From Magicicada septendecula (Eukaryota > Arthropoda > Insecta > Hemiptera > Cicadidae): 64,000 nucleotides of DNA. The position numbers and the translations under genes are program-made. Below, piece by piece: positions 31,388-43,979 of this stretch. The DNA is taken from assembly GCA_034769895.1 (NCBI GenBank), contig CM068371.1, positions 407,509,969 through 407,573,968 of the forward strand, read 5' to 3'. The notes under the pieces are model-generated. The model did no database searches. It was not told the origin of the DNA and was given only the letters and a program-made list of their open reading frames with translations. Position 1 is the stretch's first letter. Every line of letters starts with the position of its first letter.

Positions 31388-33211
31388 TGTGGCGATTCTA
31401 AAAATTTATCGCCGCGTATTCGGTATTTGCTGTACTGTATTTAACGGTAGCAGCGGTTGAGATAAGTAATCTGCAACTGTTATACCATAAGAGCCGTGCT
31501 TGATTTGTGCTGCCCTCTAGCGTGAGCCACGGTTTACGAGGTCAGAAACAGAACTACGTTTTCTGGAAAACTTATCTCTGGCCGACCGTCCACCTGTTAG
31601 CTTCGCTTGCGTATCTACTCCGGTAGAGAAGAACAAATTTGTTGCACCATCTTCAATCTATGGCAGGCCAAACGATAACAGATCTGCGGTAAGTTACGGC
31701 AATATTATTATATATATCTATTTAAAGTTTTACAAATTAAAAATTGTTTAATAAGGCCACATTAAGTTGATTCAGATAACTTTTACGCCACCAAGTGTTG
31801 AGTTGTGCAATACATAATTTAAAGGTAATTTTTTGGTAATATAGTAATACTATATTAAATTCACATGTCTTAACGAAGGCACCAAAATTGAGAAGAATGT
31901 AAAAGCCAAAAGGTATTTGTTTAATTAGTATAGAAATGATTGTAGCCAAGTAACCTTTCAGACCGCGTGGCGAAATAGCCTATGCGTAAATTTTATTAAA
32001 AGTATAACAAGCCGAATAATTAGCTAATCAAAATTGAATTATGTTAACCCACATGGGTAAAGTTTATTAATATGAAATTTAACAGAACTAAATGTTTTCA
32101 AATAGGGCCTGTTGGCCATATAACCTTGTCAAGTGTGTCAAATATCATTTTTTAATTAGCCCTAAAGCTATGTTAATTTTATATATGGGTTTTGGTGTGT
32201 GTGAAGTTTCTGGGGGAATTTGTTTTGTGAACTCTAGCTGATAATATGTTGTATGATCAGGGTCCCTCGCTGAAGAAAGGGGAACCAGCTCCACCCTGAA
32301 CTTGTAACATCCAGATTCTCTCTCTCAACTTCATCTGCCAGAGGAGAATAGCGAAGACTAACACAAACACCCTATCATGAAAGCCAGATGATCACCACTT
32401 CACACCCATGGAAAAAATAAGGTGAACTCAATCCATGTTATATATACTCTTTACACATTGTGATGTAACTCACTAGAGCCAGTGGACATTCAATCACTCA
32501 ACAACATGACTTTAAGTTTTAAACATTTTAATTGGGTCCCCGATTAACAGGACAGAATAGTGCGTGAACTGGGAGGGGAATCTTTTGTAAATTTTATTAA
32601 TTTGTTGTATAATCTGTGAGCTCAGGGGCTGACATGCATCTGTGGCTGCTCACCATTCAAACGTGCAATTCCTTCTTATTTTCAGTATAAGGGTTTCATT
32701 ACTGCTACTAATTCATTCAATCAACTTGTAATTTCTCTGTTTCAATTTAGTGTTCATTTTATATATTAATTTCTCATTTTTAAATTCAGTTTGGATTATA
32801 TAGGGATAGAAGTTTCTTTGGTAGTAAAGTCGGGTCACAAGTTTAATCCTGTACAGGTGCATGTCCATGCAGAGTTAAACATGCTGTTGGGACAGGTTGA
32901 GTTATGCACTGTCATGCCTATGAACATGTCGGTCTTTGGGCCAAAATTACTTTTAAAAGGGTTATAAGGTTCATGACACATTACTATTTTCAAAACTTAA
33001 CAATATTTATCAATATATAAATTCTTCTAATTAATTATGATCACTGGGGTGTTCACTGTATTCTAAATTTTATTTCTCCCAGTCTAAGTGCCCAGTGTGG
33101 CAGCATTTTATAATAGTATTAGGCACTTGGCCAAATTTTGAATTTATTATGTCCTGGGGACTACTGGTGTTGCATATATAATCAGATACACATGTAATGT
33201 GTTATGCACAT

Positions 33212-36200
33212 TGTAACATAACAAATTTATCACGCTAAACATTTGACTTAATGCAACATAAATAAAAGAAAAAGTTCCATAGTGAGTAAGAAGAATAAAT
33301 TGTTTTAAGGATTACAATAGAAACTGTATATTAAGTCAATAAAATGTTAATAAAAATGAAAGATAACAAAGAAAACCATTGATTAATATAACCTACTATG
33401 TAAAAACCAGTTAAACCAGCAGTATACCCAGTAGATTGGGGAAGCAGTATAAAAAGGGAAGGACCATATAAAAGGATGAAACCATATTAATAAGGGAAAA
33501 ATAATAATAAGGTCAAGATGCAGAGAAACCACAAGACCAGAAACTACTAATGTAATATTAAGAAGAGGGACAAAACATATCAAGATTCCCACGAAGAGAC
33601 CAGAAACAGGAAGAGATATGCCAAAACAAAATGATAGTCATGTAATACTTACCATGAAACAAAATTACAACTGATATATGTAGACCCAGAACAAGTTACA
33701 AGATACAATCCCAGAAAATCAAATTGTATACTAGTTGTAAGAATAATATGTCAAAAAACTATTAAAACAAACTACCAGTAGTGTAGTCAAAATAAAGGAC
33801 ACATTCTAATAAAGTGTGATATAAAAAATATATCAAAAGAGACTACCATAGTGTAGAACCCACTGAAAAGACTACCATAGTGTAGAACCCAATAAAGTGA
33901 AGTGAGGTAACAAAAATAAGAAACTACAGTGAGTGTAGTGAGAAACATAGCTAAAAAATCGATGAAAAAATATTCAATGAAGTGTAAATATTATAAAAAG
34001 ACTACCATGAGTGTAGAATAATACTAGTAAAACCATTGGAATCAAAGACAGTCTAAGGACTGACAACATTATCAGTAATAAGAGTTTTTTAAATTAGATA
34101 TAAGAAATACTATTACCCATAAAATGTTTTCTTTAATTACAGTTAAGTAAATTGTGAGAAGGACAAAAATACCAGAGGACAGTTCATAACTGAGGGTATA
34201 ACTAATAATAAGATGTTTGTTATTTATTGTTAATTAGATAATATTTTAGATATAAGGTGATAATAGATACAAGATGTTTTTTAATCACAGTTGAATTGTT
34301 TTCAAAAGAAACAGAAATACAAAAGACAGTTAATGACTGACAGTATTACTAGTAATAGGAGTTTTTTATTTTCTAATTAAATTATGTCTAGGTAATAATA
34401 AGGATAAGATATTTTGTTATCATTTGATGATACAGTTAAAAATAATAGGAATAAGATGTTTTTGTTAAAATTAGGTGATATAGAGAAAATTAGGCATAAG
34501 ATGTTCATGTTATGGTTCAATGATGTTATTAGTATAAAGAAAGTTTAGTAGATACAAGATATTCTATTGTATTTTAAAATCATGTCATTTAATTTTCCAT
34601 TGTGTAAGTCAGAGAGGCAAGTAGGACATAAAAATGTAATAATTTTATTCAAAATAGTAAACCATGTATAATGTACAAACAGACCAGCTAAGACACCATT
34701 TTAGTAAACACAGACTGGCATATAAACCAAAAAATTATCTATCAGAGAATCAATCTATGTAATAGGAATAGAATTCAATACATACAATACAGAAATTGAA
34801 AATATAATTAATACAGATACAGTTAATAGCAAATAGAATGACAAAAGAAAGGAAATTAACTTCTTTTGGAAACAGTTAATGATAGGCCTATAATAGTAAT
34901 CAAATCAGACTAAACAGTAAATTAATCAATATTGAAATGTTTTAACAACCAAATTATTAACAACAAAGTAGTCACGGAATTATTAAGTATATTCCATGGA
35001 AATATTATACCGAAAAAACAAATAAAAACCATTAAAACACTGAATTTGTACAAAATATGAGGCATACAATCATCATATAAAATTGTAATTTTTGGGCTTA
35101 AATGAGCTTGAAACAAACCCAGCTATATATCAAAAGATGTAAAATTAACTAATCAATATTACTGAATAGTTAGATTCATGTAAAATTAAGAAATATTTGA
35201 AATACAGTAAAAAATAAGAAAACTTATTATGTATATTTAGGTAGTGAACCAAGACTTAGACAGATATTTGTATAGTTAAACAATATGAAGAGGAAAAAGA
35301 CATAGCACAAATTGCCCTAAAACGACGACGTTGCGTCTATTAGTCTATTGTTAATCGTAAAGCGGAATAGTTGGAAATGTGTTAGCGGAGTACTGAAAAC
35401 AAAATAATTTGTAATAAAACCAAGTGTGGTTATGTGGCGTGTAACGGAGATGAACTAAAAAGTGAAATAACCTTAACTATCAATTTCTAACACTTCACAA
35501 ATTTCCAAAACACAGTAATAACACCATAAAACTCAACACAAGAAATCGACAGCCATTTTGAACGATTTTGGACCAAATTCACAGAACACCAATACACATA
35601 TTTGAACACCGGACACTACACAACAAATCCATCCAGAAATCGACATCGCAGACGACGAGAGGACATTCCACACTATATTCCTGGACCAACACCACTTCGC
35701 AGAAAAGGGAATATCATTTTTATTTCTGCGGGAGAAGCTCTGTCAATTCCAACAGCATCGCAGTTAAAATCGAGTAGACGGCGGCCATTACTGGATTTCT
35801 CAAAGACGGTGCAGTGCCTGCTGAAGGGAGTGACGTCATTTCTTCGACTCGGTTCGAAACTCATTTTATTTAATTGACAATTGTAATAATAATTTTGTTC
35901 TATTTCAGCTATTAACATTTAGTTTAAGAATACCTGTTAAATGTATCTTGTTCCTTGCCCTCTGACCATTTCGACTCGTTAAAAGAACCACAAATCTAAA
36001 CTTGTAAAAAATATATTTGTTGATTTTTTTCACTACCGACTGTAGCAAATATTAGCCAGTGCCTGGGACATGCGCAGTTTGACTGGCGCATAATTTTGAA
36101 TGTTAATAAACGCAAATCATTACTCAGTTACCAGCATTGTTTTTATTTCCATAATTAATGTTACTATTATTTTTTATTAAACAGAAACATAATTTACAGT

Positions 36201-36653
36201 GAGAGAATAGATATATAAGGAAATTACAAACTCAATTAATTAATTAATTAGTAATTAATTAAATTAAATAATTCAATCAAACTCAATACAAGAACAAGGA
36301 AAAATATTTTCACAATTTTTAAAGTTTGATTTATTTGTTATTTATCAATCAATCACACCTAGTTATAACATATTTATATTAAATCTATTCTTTGTATTTG
36401 GTAATTTCAAAGTGGAGCTGTATCATCGGGGAGTTCAATACCGAGATCCAGACAACATACACAATTCTTATCATCAATATCTTTATATTTTATTTATTAT
36501 TACATTTGAAATTATATTACAAATTGACTAGCTCAACTAGTGGGGCTAAGAGGAGAGCACAATACGCTGTTATCACAAACCTATACATACATAATTTATA
36601 TAATATATTAACAATTTTTATTTTTATATTTGTAATATTATATTAATATTACA
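33212..36653 (+). mobile_element. Solo LTR of the G1 superfamily, 3442 bp, TSD ACAT
   Basis: Inserted in T LTR B between ACAT (33208-33211) and ACAT (36654-36657); uninterrupted T copies have a single ACAT there. Ends are TGTAACATAAC and ATATTACA. A segment near 36524-36560 (GACTAGC.CAAC.AGTGGGGCT.AGAGGAGAG) matches the G1 LTR near its PBS end. It is A-rich on the plus strand with no coding potential, and contains a 29-bp direct repeat (33841/33870: GACTACCATAGTGTAGAACC) and longer degenerate repeats around 34,050-34,500. Confidence 0.82.
33841..33891 (+). repeat. 29-bp-period direct repeat in the solo LTR
   Basis: GACTACCATAGTGTAGAACC plus CA occurs at 33841 and 33870. Related ACTACYRTRGTGTAG motifs are scattered from 33770 to 34020. 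Confidence 0.75.
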
Positions 36654-37528
36654 ACATATTAAGAATTAAAACCTGACATGGATTTTCATAAATTATTAAT
36701 GATGTACCTCATGGGGTGGAAAAGGGTGTGGCAAGAGATATATGTTATAATTGTCCTGTATTGTGGAACATGTAGATGTATTGTATATTCGTGTGTGTAT
36801 TTTGTGGGGTTCTATATGTATTGTACATTCGTGTGTATTTTTGGGGGGGTTAGATATAGGGCTTATAAAAAGAAAATATAAAACATAGGGTTATATATAC
36901 ATTTAATTTCTGATGACAATTTGGAAAGAGAGAATAAGGATTTCTCATAATTAATTTCAAAAGAGTTTTGTTAAGGAGTATATAGATTCTATCTCTATTA
37001 ATTTTTAATTAATATTTTTTTAAAGAGAATTGATTTATTTTAATTAACTTTAATAAGGCATATGTAGATTTGTCTCTATTAATTTTTAATTAATATTTTT
37101 TTAAAGAGAATTAATTTATTTTAATTAACCTGGTCAAGAAGTATATAAATTTTATCTCAATTAAGTTTCAATTGATTTTTTTTTAGAGAATATAGAAAAT
37201 AAATTTTGGATTTATTAATAATTTCAAGTAACTTTTTTTAAAGATAATAAATCATTTTTAATTAACAATTTTAAGGGGAAACTAGATTCTGAATGTTATA
37301 TTTATTGATTTTGTAGGTAACAGAAAGCAGATAGAATAATAAAAGGATTTTATTGATTGTTAATTTTGTGAGTTTTAATTGCAAGTCCCGTCTCACTGGA
37401 TCCAGCGCATTTTTGGCTTCTCTAGGCTTTGGTCTAGTTTTAATTATCTTGTGGCCCCTCTATAAAAAAAATAAAATAAATAAAAAATAATTTTTTTTTA
37501 CCAGTCTAAGTTAAAGAGGGGTTACATT

Positions 37529-37546
37529 TGGTAGCAGAGCGTGGTT
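37529..37546 (+). promoter_or_regulatory. Family T PBS, initiator tRNA-Met type (unit B)
   Basis: TGGTAGCAGAGCGTGGTT starts two bases after the LTR end ACA. It matches the complement of the animal initiator tRNA-Met 3' end as I recall it (TGGTAGCAGAGGATGGTT) except for two bases. Confidence 0.8.
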
Positions 37547-38177
37547 GAGATTAGGGTCAACCCTTGGGTCCTTTGGGGGTGACGGGGCTTGCAAACTCAG
37601 GAAACATTCTTGGGGTCCAAATGGAACTTAGAAGAATCTCTGAAAGGCCCTATATCTAAAAGTGACTATGTTTGTTAGGTTTAAGGTTTTGTGTATAATA
37701 TATATCTATGTACTTGCCCGCCTGTTGGATAGTTAAACGGTAGGTTGCCACGTGGTGTGAAATATTAAAGGGGGACATTCCTTTGGAAACGCGAATTATC
37801 GCAGATCTGTGCCTAGGTGGAGATGGTTTGCGTATTACCTTGCCCATAATAGGGGAGGTGTATAATTTATGCGGTATGGCCCGATCGGCAGTCGGTCTCC
37901 TCCGACATACGGGAGCCGAAGTTATTAGAAATATTTTTGAGAATTGTCGTTGGTCGGTGATTTTGTCGTGTTGTGTGTTAGTGTGTGTGTCGCGTTCCTT
38001 AATGTGTAGTGTTGTTGAGAGAGCAGTTCAGGTAAGTGGGCTGGGTCCTCGCAACGGTAGGGGGACCCACAGTCTGCTCGAAGGAAGAGTTTAGTACTCG
38101 AGTTTTTCTGATTCTTGTGTTATTATTGTCATTATTTTGTAGGTGTTAGGTGTTTTGTGGGAGTTATGTTTTGTTGA
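37547..38177 (+). other. Family T leader with candidate intron (unit B)
   Basis: The leader carries an ATG at 37876 heading an open frame to a strong splice donor CAG|GTAAGT (intron from 38032). Two acceptors follow: TTTTGTAG near 38142 and CTTTCAG|AAATTG with the exon at 38223. Donor and second acceptor are both at codon boundaries, so splicing would join the leader frame to gag in register. The gag frame itself has no upstream ATG. Inference only; the leader peptide has no known domain. Confidence 0.45.
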
Positions 38178-40022
38178 TTGTGTGTTGTGAATTGTGCAAT
38201 TCTGGGGGCGGTACGCTTTCAGAAATTGCCCCACCCCCTTTCAGGAGTTCTCCAGAAACTTTCAGTGGTAGATGGAATAGATGAGGATGGGTTGCTGGTT
38301 TTCTTGGACCTTGTCCTGCAGTTGGCAGATTTTCCGGGTGTGTCCAATGGGGAGGTCTTGTCCCTTATATACCCGTATTGCCAGGGTTCATTGGCAGGGT
38401 TGGTCACCAACACTCTGCGTTGGGGCGGCAGTGTCGACACTTTTCATGGGGAAGTGTTGGATTACTTCATACCACATCGATGACGTTCCCAGCTTAAGTT
38501 AGATTCATTCTATCGCCTACAGGCCAACAGAGAGGCGTTGGGGGACTTCGTGCAGGACATACGGAAAGCTGCCCGGGTATTAAGATTAGGGTTGCCCGAG
38601 ACGGAAGTAATACAAGCAATTCTGGAAGGACTGAATCCCCAAGAGAGATCGCGTTTGATATTCGCAGAACGTCCACGTTGTTTCGCGGATCTGTACCGGT
38701 TGTGTGTGGTTTCTAAGACTGTCCGAGCAGGGGACGAGTTCCGGGGAAGAGCGGCTACGGATGTCCAATACTCCAGTGGGTTGTTAGAAAGAGCTAAAAA
38801 GGACAAACATGGCGGTTGGAGAAAAACACAAGAGACAGTCAGAAAAACTGAATATTCCGGAAGTAATGGAGGCTACAGGGGGGTGACAAGTGAGAAGACG
38901 GTAGCAACGGTTACAGCAGAGAAAAGAAATAAGTATGAAATTAACAGGGAAAGAAGAAGTTATATTGGTAAAGCAACATCGGCAAGTAGGGAGCCTGTAG
39001 CAAGGCGCTATTCCTATCGGGAGAAAAGAGAAACTTTGAAGCTTCCAGAGGAAGTCCCAGTGCCTATTAGAGGAGTGGATGAAGACGGTGAGGAGAAACA
39101 AGAAAAGCGAAGTAACTTCTGTGGATCAATACAAGACGACAAGAACACGTCTGTTGAGATTGAATTACAGGACTCAGAGAGGACGTCATGGTTGAATCCA
39201 GATGCCGCAGAATTTGTTCCGGTATCTCCATCTCAGTTCATGGCGGATCCAGATCCGGTAACAGCATCATCGCCTACGCCGGGAGATGAGAAGTCACTTG
39301 ATGGTGGCGCTTTACCATCGTCAGTAGAAATTAATTTAGACAGTGCACATGGACCTGGACAGCTGGATTCCAGGTTGGGAAATGTTGAGGAAGTTGTAGT
39401 TGCTGAGAGTGGTGAAGAAGAGGAATAGAAGGAAGAGGCAGAAGAGCGGTCTGCACATGCTACGCAGGGGAGTATAAGTGTAAGTGTTAGGGAGGCTGCA
39501 AGTGTTTCTGAGGTTGCGGATGGACAAGGGGATGTCCAGGCTGCAAGTGTGGTAGAAGTAGATGAGGTAGAAGTTGAGGAGAAACTGGGTGGCAGCGTTG
39601 TGGAGTGTGGGAGTGAGAATGATGTAGTGTGTGAAGATGTGCAGACGCTTTCTGTAAGTAGTGTTGAGGATTCCGAGGAATGGAAAGAAGTTTCATGCGG
39701 ACCAGGTGAGCAACTAGAGGATGAAGATGTGCAGTGTCGTGATGGTGATTTGGATTATGTAGAGGAGCAAAAGGAAGAGGTGGAAGAAATAGAACCAGGG
39801 GACGAAGAAGGGGAAATTGTAGAAGAGAAGAAGGTAGAAGCAGAGGAGTTAGAGGTTGAGGATAATCCAAATCGGGGTAAAAGTAGTCAGGTAAGTTGCC
39901 TTGATTCTAATTCAGGAGAAACAAATCAGTACAGCTCAACACGAGATAGTTTCTCAGAGAGTGGTGTCCAAAAGGAACGAGTACCTAAAGTTCGTCATAA
40001 AAAGGTGAGAAGAAGCGGTTAA
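38178..40022 (+). pseudogene. Family T gag-like ORF, unit B (two nonsense codons)
   Basis: One continuous frame of about 614 codons, interrupted by TGA at 38481-38483 and TAG at 39426-39428. The first third resembles a retrotransposon gag capsid (KLSVVDG..DGLLVFLD, a helical segment through LDYFIPHR, LDSFYRLQA.EALGDFVQDIRKAARVL, QAILEGLNPQERSRLIFAERP). Then comes a basic, Tyr/Arg-rich stretch, then about 270 residues very rich in Glu, Asp, Val and Ser. It ends in a short basic tail (VRHKKVRRSG). No zinc knuckle, protease or RT. No ATG lies near the start of the frame. Confidence 0.8.
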
Positions 40023-40648
40023 CGGGTAGCGGGTAGATGTTCCCCACAGTCCCAGTGGTGTTCGTCTACTTCAGGGTTGCGCCCCTGCCTCCGCGAGCCT
40101 TGGTTTTCTCCACCCATCCTTATTCTCGGAGGGAACCATATCCTTTACCTTAGTCCTAGCTATTGACCTTTCAATGATCCTTGCCCTTTTCATCTTCCCA
40201 ATTTTCCTACCCCTCCCCTAAGAAAACAAAATAAAAAAAAAACAAATAAAAATTAGAAAGGAAAAACAAAACAAAAATTAGAAAAGGAAAAAAGAAAAAT
40301 ATCAGAAAGCAGTTAGAAAAGAAATTAGTTGGAAGAGTTGTGACTAGGTTGGTGTAGTGAGGTTAGTGTTAGATTGTGGTTTGTCGTTTTATGATGGAGT
40401 GTGATAGCGTGGTGTTGTTTTCATTTTCTTTGTTGTAGTTTATTGCTGATTATTGTAGGGTCGGGGCCATGCCGCTTTCCCCGGTTGATTTCCCTGGTAG
40501 GTTATTTTTGGATTAAGTGTGGGTTGTTAGATGATGCCGTACTGAAGTAAACCCCCCTTGCTAGTTATGCAGTATTTAATGAGTAAAAGAAAGGGATGAT
40601 GTTCACGTGCCCTCTATGCGGTTTTCTCTGTCTGGCTAAGCGGGGTCC
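40023..40648 (+). other. Family T 3' region, unstructured part (unit B)
   Basis: Follows the gag stop. It contains a pyrimidine-rich stretch, then an A-rich tract with AAAATTAGAAA repeats (about 40,205-40,325) and TTG-rich sequence. No gene. Confidence 0.6.
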
Positions 40649-40817
40649 GTCCACCCTAGTGTAGGGATGTGGGCCAGCCATATGGCAAGGATGGAGATGC
40701 CTTGTTGGTGCATGTGGCTGGTCGGTCCGAGAGGTGGACGAGAGGTAGTATGGTCACTCACATACCAAGGTGTGTGATACCTTGTTTGGTCTTCGGACGA
40801 GTATGTGAGTGGGACCA
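40649..40817 (+). ncRNA. Conserved structured RNA of family T, unit B
   Basis: Two adjacent folded domains. Domain 1: GTCCA (40649) pairs with TGGAC (40735), enclosing CCCTA-GTG-TAGGG and a long hairpin GGCCAGCCA/TGGCTGGTC with CAAGG/CCTTG inside. Domain 2: TGGTC+ACTCACATAC (40751-40765) pairs with GTATGTGAGT+GACCA (40801-40817), enclosing CAAGGT/ACCTTG and GTC-TTCG-GAC, a three-way junction. Present in every unit between gag and the 3' LTR. Function unknown; packaging, dimerisation or RNA stability are possibilities. Confidence 0.6.
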
Positions 40818-41266
40818 GTAGAAGTAGGTGGTGGTCAGCAGAGAGTGTGACGTGTTGGGGCGGTCCCGTGGAGTTGGCATGGCGGAGAGGGTCGCGTGGG
40901 GATGATCATGGTTGTGAGTTTTTTGGTCCTCGGAAAGGGGGGGATAGAAGTTGTTCTGAGTAGGTATCGGTCTTTGGGTCTCAGTTTGGGAGGCCTTGGG
41001 AGGTCAGAACTCAGACGGTGCACTTGATTCGGGTTTTTCGTCTTTTCTCCTTCTATCTCTTGTCGCTGTATGCTGACCCTGATCAAGTCAGCATGCAGTA
41101 CCCGCACACATGCATACACATTACACTTCTTCTTCTTTCCTCTTCCTTCGTTTTCACCCTGAGCCTCTGTTCTCCCGAGAGCGGTTAAGTTTCTGAGATT
41201 TCCCAAGACAGCCAAGAGGCTGTGAGTTAGCTTTGGGGCAACTATGTTGCCCTTTTGGGGTGAGGA
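40818..41266 (+). other. Family T 3' region to polypurine tract (unit B)
   Basis: Non-coding; has a CT-rich stretch near 41,128-41,150 and ends in the PPT TTGGGGTGAGGA (41255-41266) just before LTR C. Open frames on the minus strand here differ in length between units and look incidental. Confidence 0.6.
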
Positions 41267-43959
41267 TGTGCCGATTCTAAAAATTTATCGGCGTGTGTTC
41301 GGTATTTGCTGTACTGTATTTAACGGTAGCAGCGGTTGAGATAAGTAATCTGCAACTGTTATACCATAAGAGCCGTGCTTGATTGGTGGTGCCCTCTAGC
41401 GTGAGCCACGGTTTACGAGGTCAGAAACAGAACTACGTTTTCTGGAAAACTTATCTCTGGCCGACCGTCCACCTGTTACCTTCGCTTGCGTATCTACTCC
41501 GGTAGAGAAGAACAAATTTGTTGCACCATCTTCAATCTATGGCAGGCCAAACGATAACAGATCTGCGGTAAGTTACGGCAATATTATTATATATATCTAT
41601 TTAAAGTTTTACAAATGAAAAATTGTTTAATAAGGCCACATTAAGTTGATTCAGATAACCTTTTACGCCACCACGTGTTGAGTTGTGCAATACGTAATTT
41701 AAAGGTAATTTTTTGGTAATATAGTAATACTATATTAAATTCACATGTCTTAACGAAGGCACCAAAATTGAGAAGAATGTAAATGCCAAAAGGTATTTGT
41801 TTAATTAGTATAGAAATGATTGTAGCCAAGTAACCTTTCAGACCGCGTGGCGAAATAGCCTATACGTAAATTTTATTAAAAGTATAACAAGCCGAATAAT
41901 TAGCTAATCAAAATTGAATTATGTTAACCCACATGGGTAAAGTTTATTAATATTAAATTTAACAGAACTAAATGTTTTCAAATAGGGCCTGTTGGCCATA
42001 TAACCTTGTCAAGTGTGTCAAATATCATTTTTTAATTAGCCCTAAAGCTATGTTAATTTTATATATGGGTTTTGGTGTGTGTGAAGTTTCTGGGGGAATT
42101 TGTTTTGTGAACTCTAGCTGATAATATGTTGTATGATCAGGGTCCCTCGCTGAAGAAAGGGGAACCAGCTCCACCCTGAACTTGTAACATCCAGATTCTC
42201 TCTCTCAACTTCATCTGCCGGAGGAGAATAGCGAAGACTAACACAAACACCCTATCATGAAAGCCAGATGATCACCACTTCACACCCATGGAAAAAATAA
42301 GGTGAACTCAATCCATGTTATATATATTCTTTACACATTGTGATGTAACTCACTAGAGCCAGTGGACATTCAATCACTCAACAACATGACTTTAAGTTTT
42401 AAACATTTTAATTGGGTCCCCGATTAACAGGACAGAATAGTGCATGAACTGGGAGGGGAATCTTTTGTAAATTTTATTAATTTGTTGTATAATCTGTGAG
42501 CTCAGGGGCTGACATGCATCTGTGGCTGCTCACCATTCATACGTGCAATTCCTTCTTATTTTCAGTATAAGGGTTTCATTACTGCTACTAATTCATTCAA
42601 TCAACTTGTAATTTCTCTGTTTCAATCTAGTGTTCATTTTATATATTAATTTCTCATTTTTAAATTCAGTTTGGATTATATAGGGATAGAAGTTTCTTTG
42701 GTAGTAAAGTCGGGTCACAAGTTTAATCCTGTACAGGTGCATGTCCATGCAGAGTTAAACATGCTGTTGGGACAGGTTGAGTTATGCACTGTCATGCCTA
42801 TGAACATGTCGGTCTTTGGGCCAAAATTACTTTTAAAAGGGTTATAAGGTTCATGACACATTACTATTTTCAAAACTTAACAATTTTATCAATATATAAA
42901 TTCTTCTAATTAATTATGATCACTGGGGTGTTCACTGTATTCTAAATTTTATTTCTCCCAGTCTAAGTGCCCAGTGTGGCAGCATTTTATAATAGTATTA
43001 GGCACTTGGCCAAATTTTGAATTTATTATGTCCTGGGGACTACTGGTGTTGCATATGTAATCAGATACACATGTAATGTGTTATGCACATATTAAGAATT
43101 AAAACCTGACATGGATTTTCATAAATTATTAATGATGTACCTCATGGGGTGGAAAAGGGTGTGGCAAGAGATATATGTTATAATTGTCCTGTATTGTGGA
43201 ACATGTAGATGTATTGTATATTCGTGTGTGTATTTTGTGGGGTTCTATATGTATTGTACATTCGTGTGTATTTTTGGGGGGGGTTAGATATAGGGCTTAT
43301 AAAAAGAAAATATAAAACATAGGGTTATATATACATTTAATTTCTGATGACAATTCGGAAAGAGAGAATAAGGATTTCTCATAATTAATTTCAAAAGAGT
43401 TTTGTTAAGGAGTATATAGATTCTATCTCTATTAATTTTTCATTAATATTTTTTTAAAGAGAATTGATTTATTTTAATTAACTTTAATAAGGAGTATGCA
43501 GATTTGTCTCTATTAATTTTTAATTAATATTTTTTTAAAGAGAATTAATTTATTTTAATTAACCTTGTCAAGAAGTATATAAATTTTATCTCAATTAAGT
43601 TTCAATTGATTTTTTTTTAGAGAATATAGAAAATAAATTTTGGATTTATTAATAATTTCAAGTAACTTTTTTTAAAGAGAATAAATCATTTTTAATTAAC
43701 AATTTTAAGGGGAAACTAGATTCTGAATGTTATATTTATTGATTTTGTAGGTAACAGAAAGCAGATAGAATAATAAAAGGATTTTATTGATTGTTAATTT
43801 TGTGAGTTTTAATTGTAAGTCCCGTCTCACTGGATCCAGCGCATTTTTGGCTTCTCTAGGCTTTGGTCTAGTTTTAATTATCTTGTGGCCCCTCTATAAA
43901 AAAAAATAAAATAAAAAAAATAATTTTTCTTTACCAGTCTAAGTTAAAGAGGGGTTACA
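41267..43959 (+). repeat. Family T LTR, copy C (2693 bp)
   Basis: TGTGCCGATTC... to ...GGGGTTACA, preceded by the PPT and followed by TT and the iMet PBS. Contains a direct repeat of about 55 bp (TGTATTGTAYATTCGTGTG, about 43,210 and 43,253) and two to three ~75-bp AT-rich repeats (CTCTATTAATTTTTMATTAA, 43,420-43,600). Confidence 0.92.
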
Positions 43960-43961
43960 TT

Positions 43962-43979
43962 TGGTAGCAGAGCGTGGTT
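43962..43979 (+). promoter_or_regulatory. Family T PBS (unit C)
   Basis: TGGTAGCAGAGCGTGGTT, same as unit B. Confidence 0.8.

Larger units (their letters stand above)
31388..37526 (+). repeat. Family T LTR, copy B, interrupted by a solo LTR
   Basis: TGTGGCGATTC... to ...GGGGTTACA. About 2.69 kb once the 33212-36653 insertion and one ACAT are removed. Unlike the other copies it starts TGTGGCGAT and pairs with ATCGCC, a two-base compensated change. Confidence 0.9.

Noticed and set aside
43340-43395. CTGATGAC...GGAAAG resembling a hammerhead core in every T LTR
   Set aside because: Stem II would be a single pair and no U-H cleavage position follows a GAGA/TCTC helix III; probably chance.
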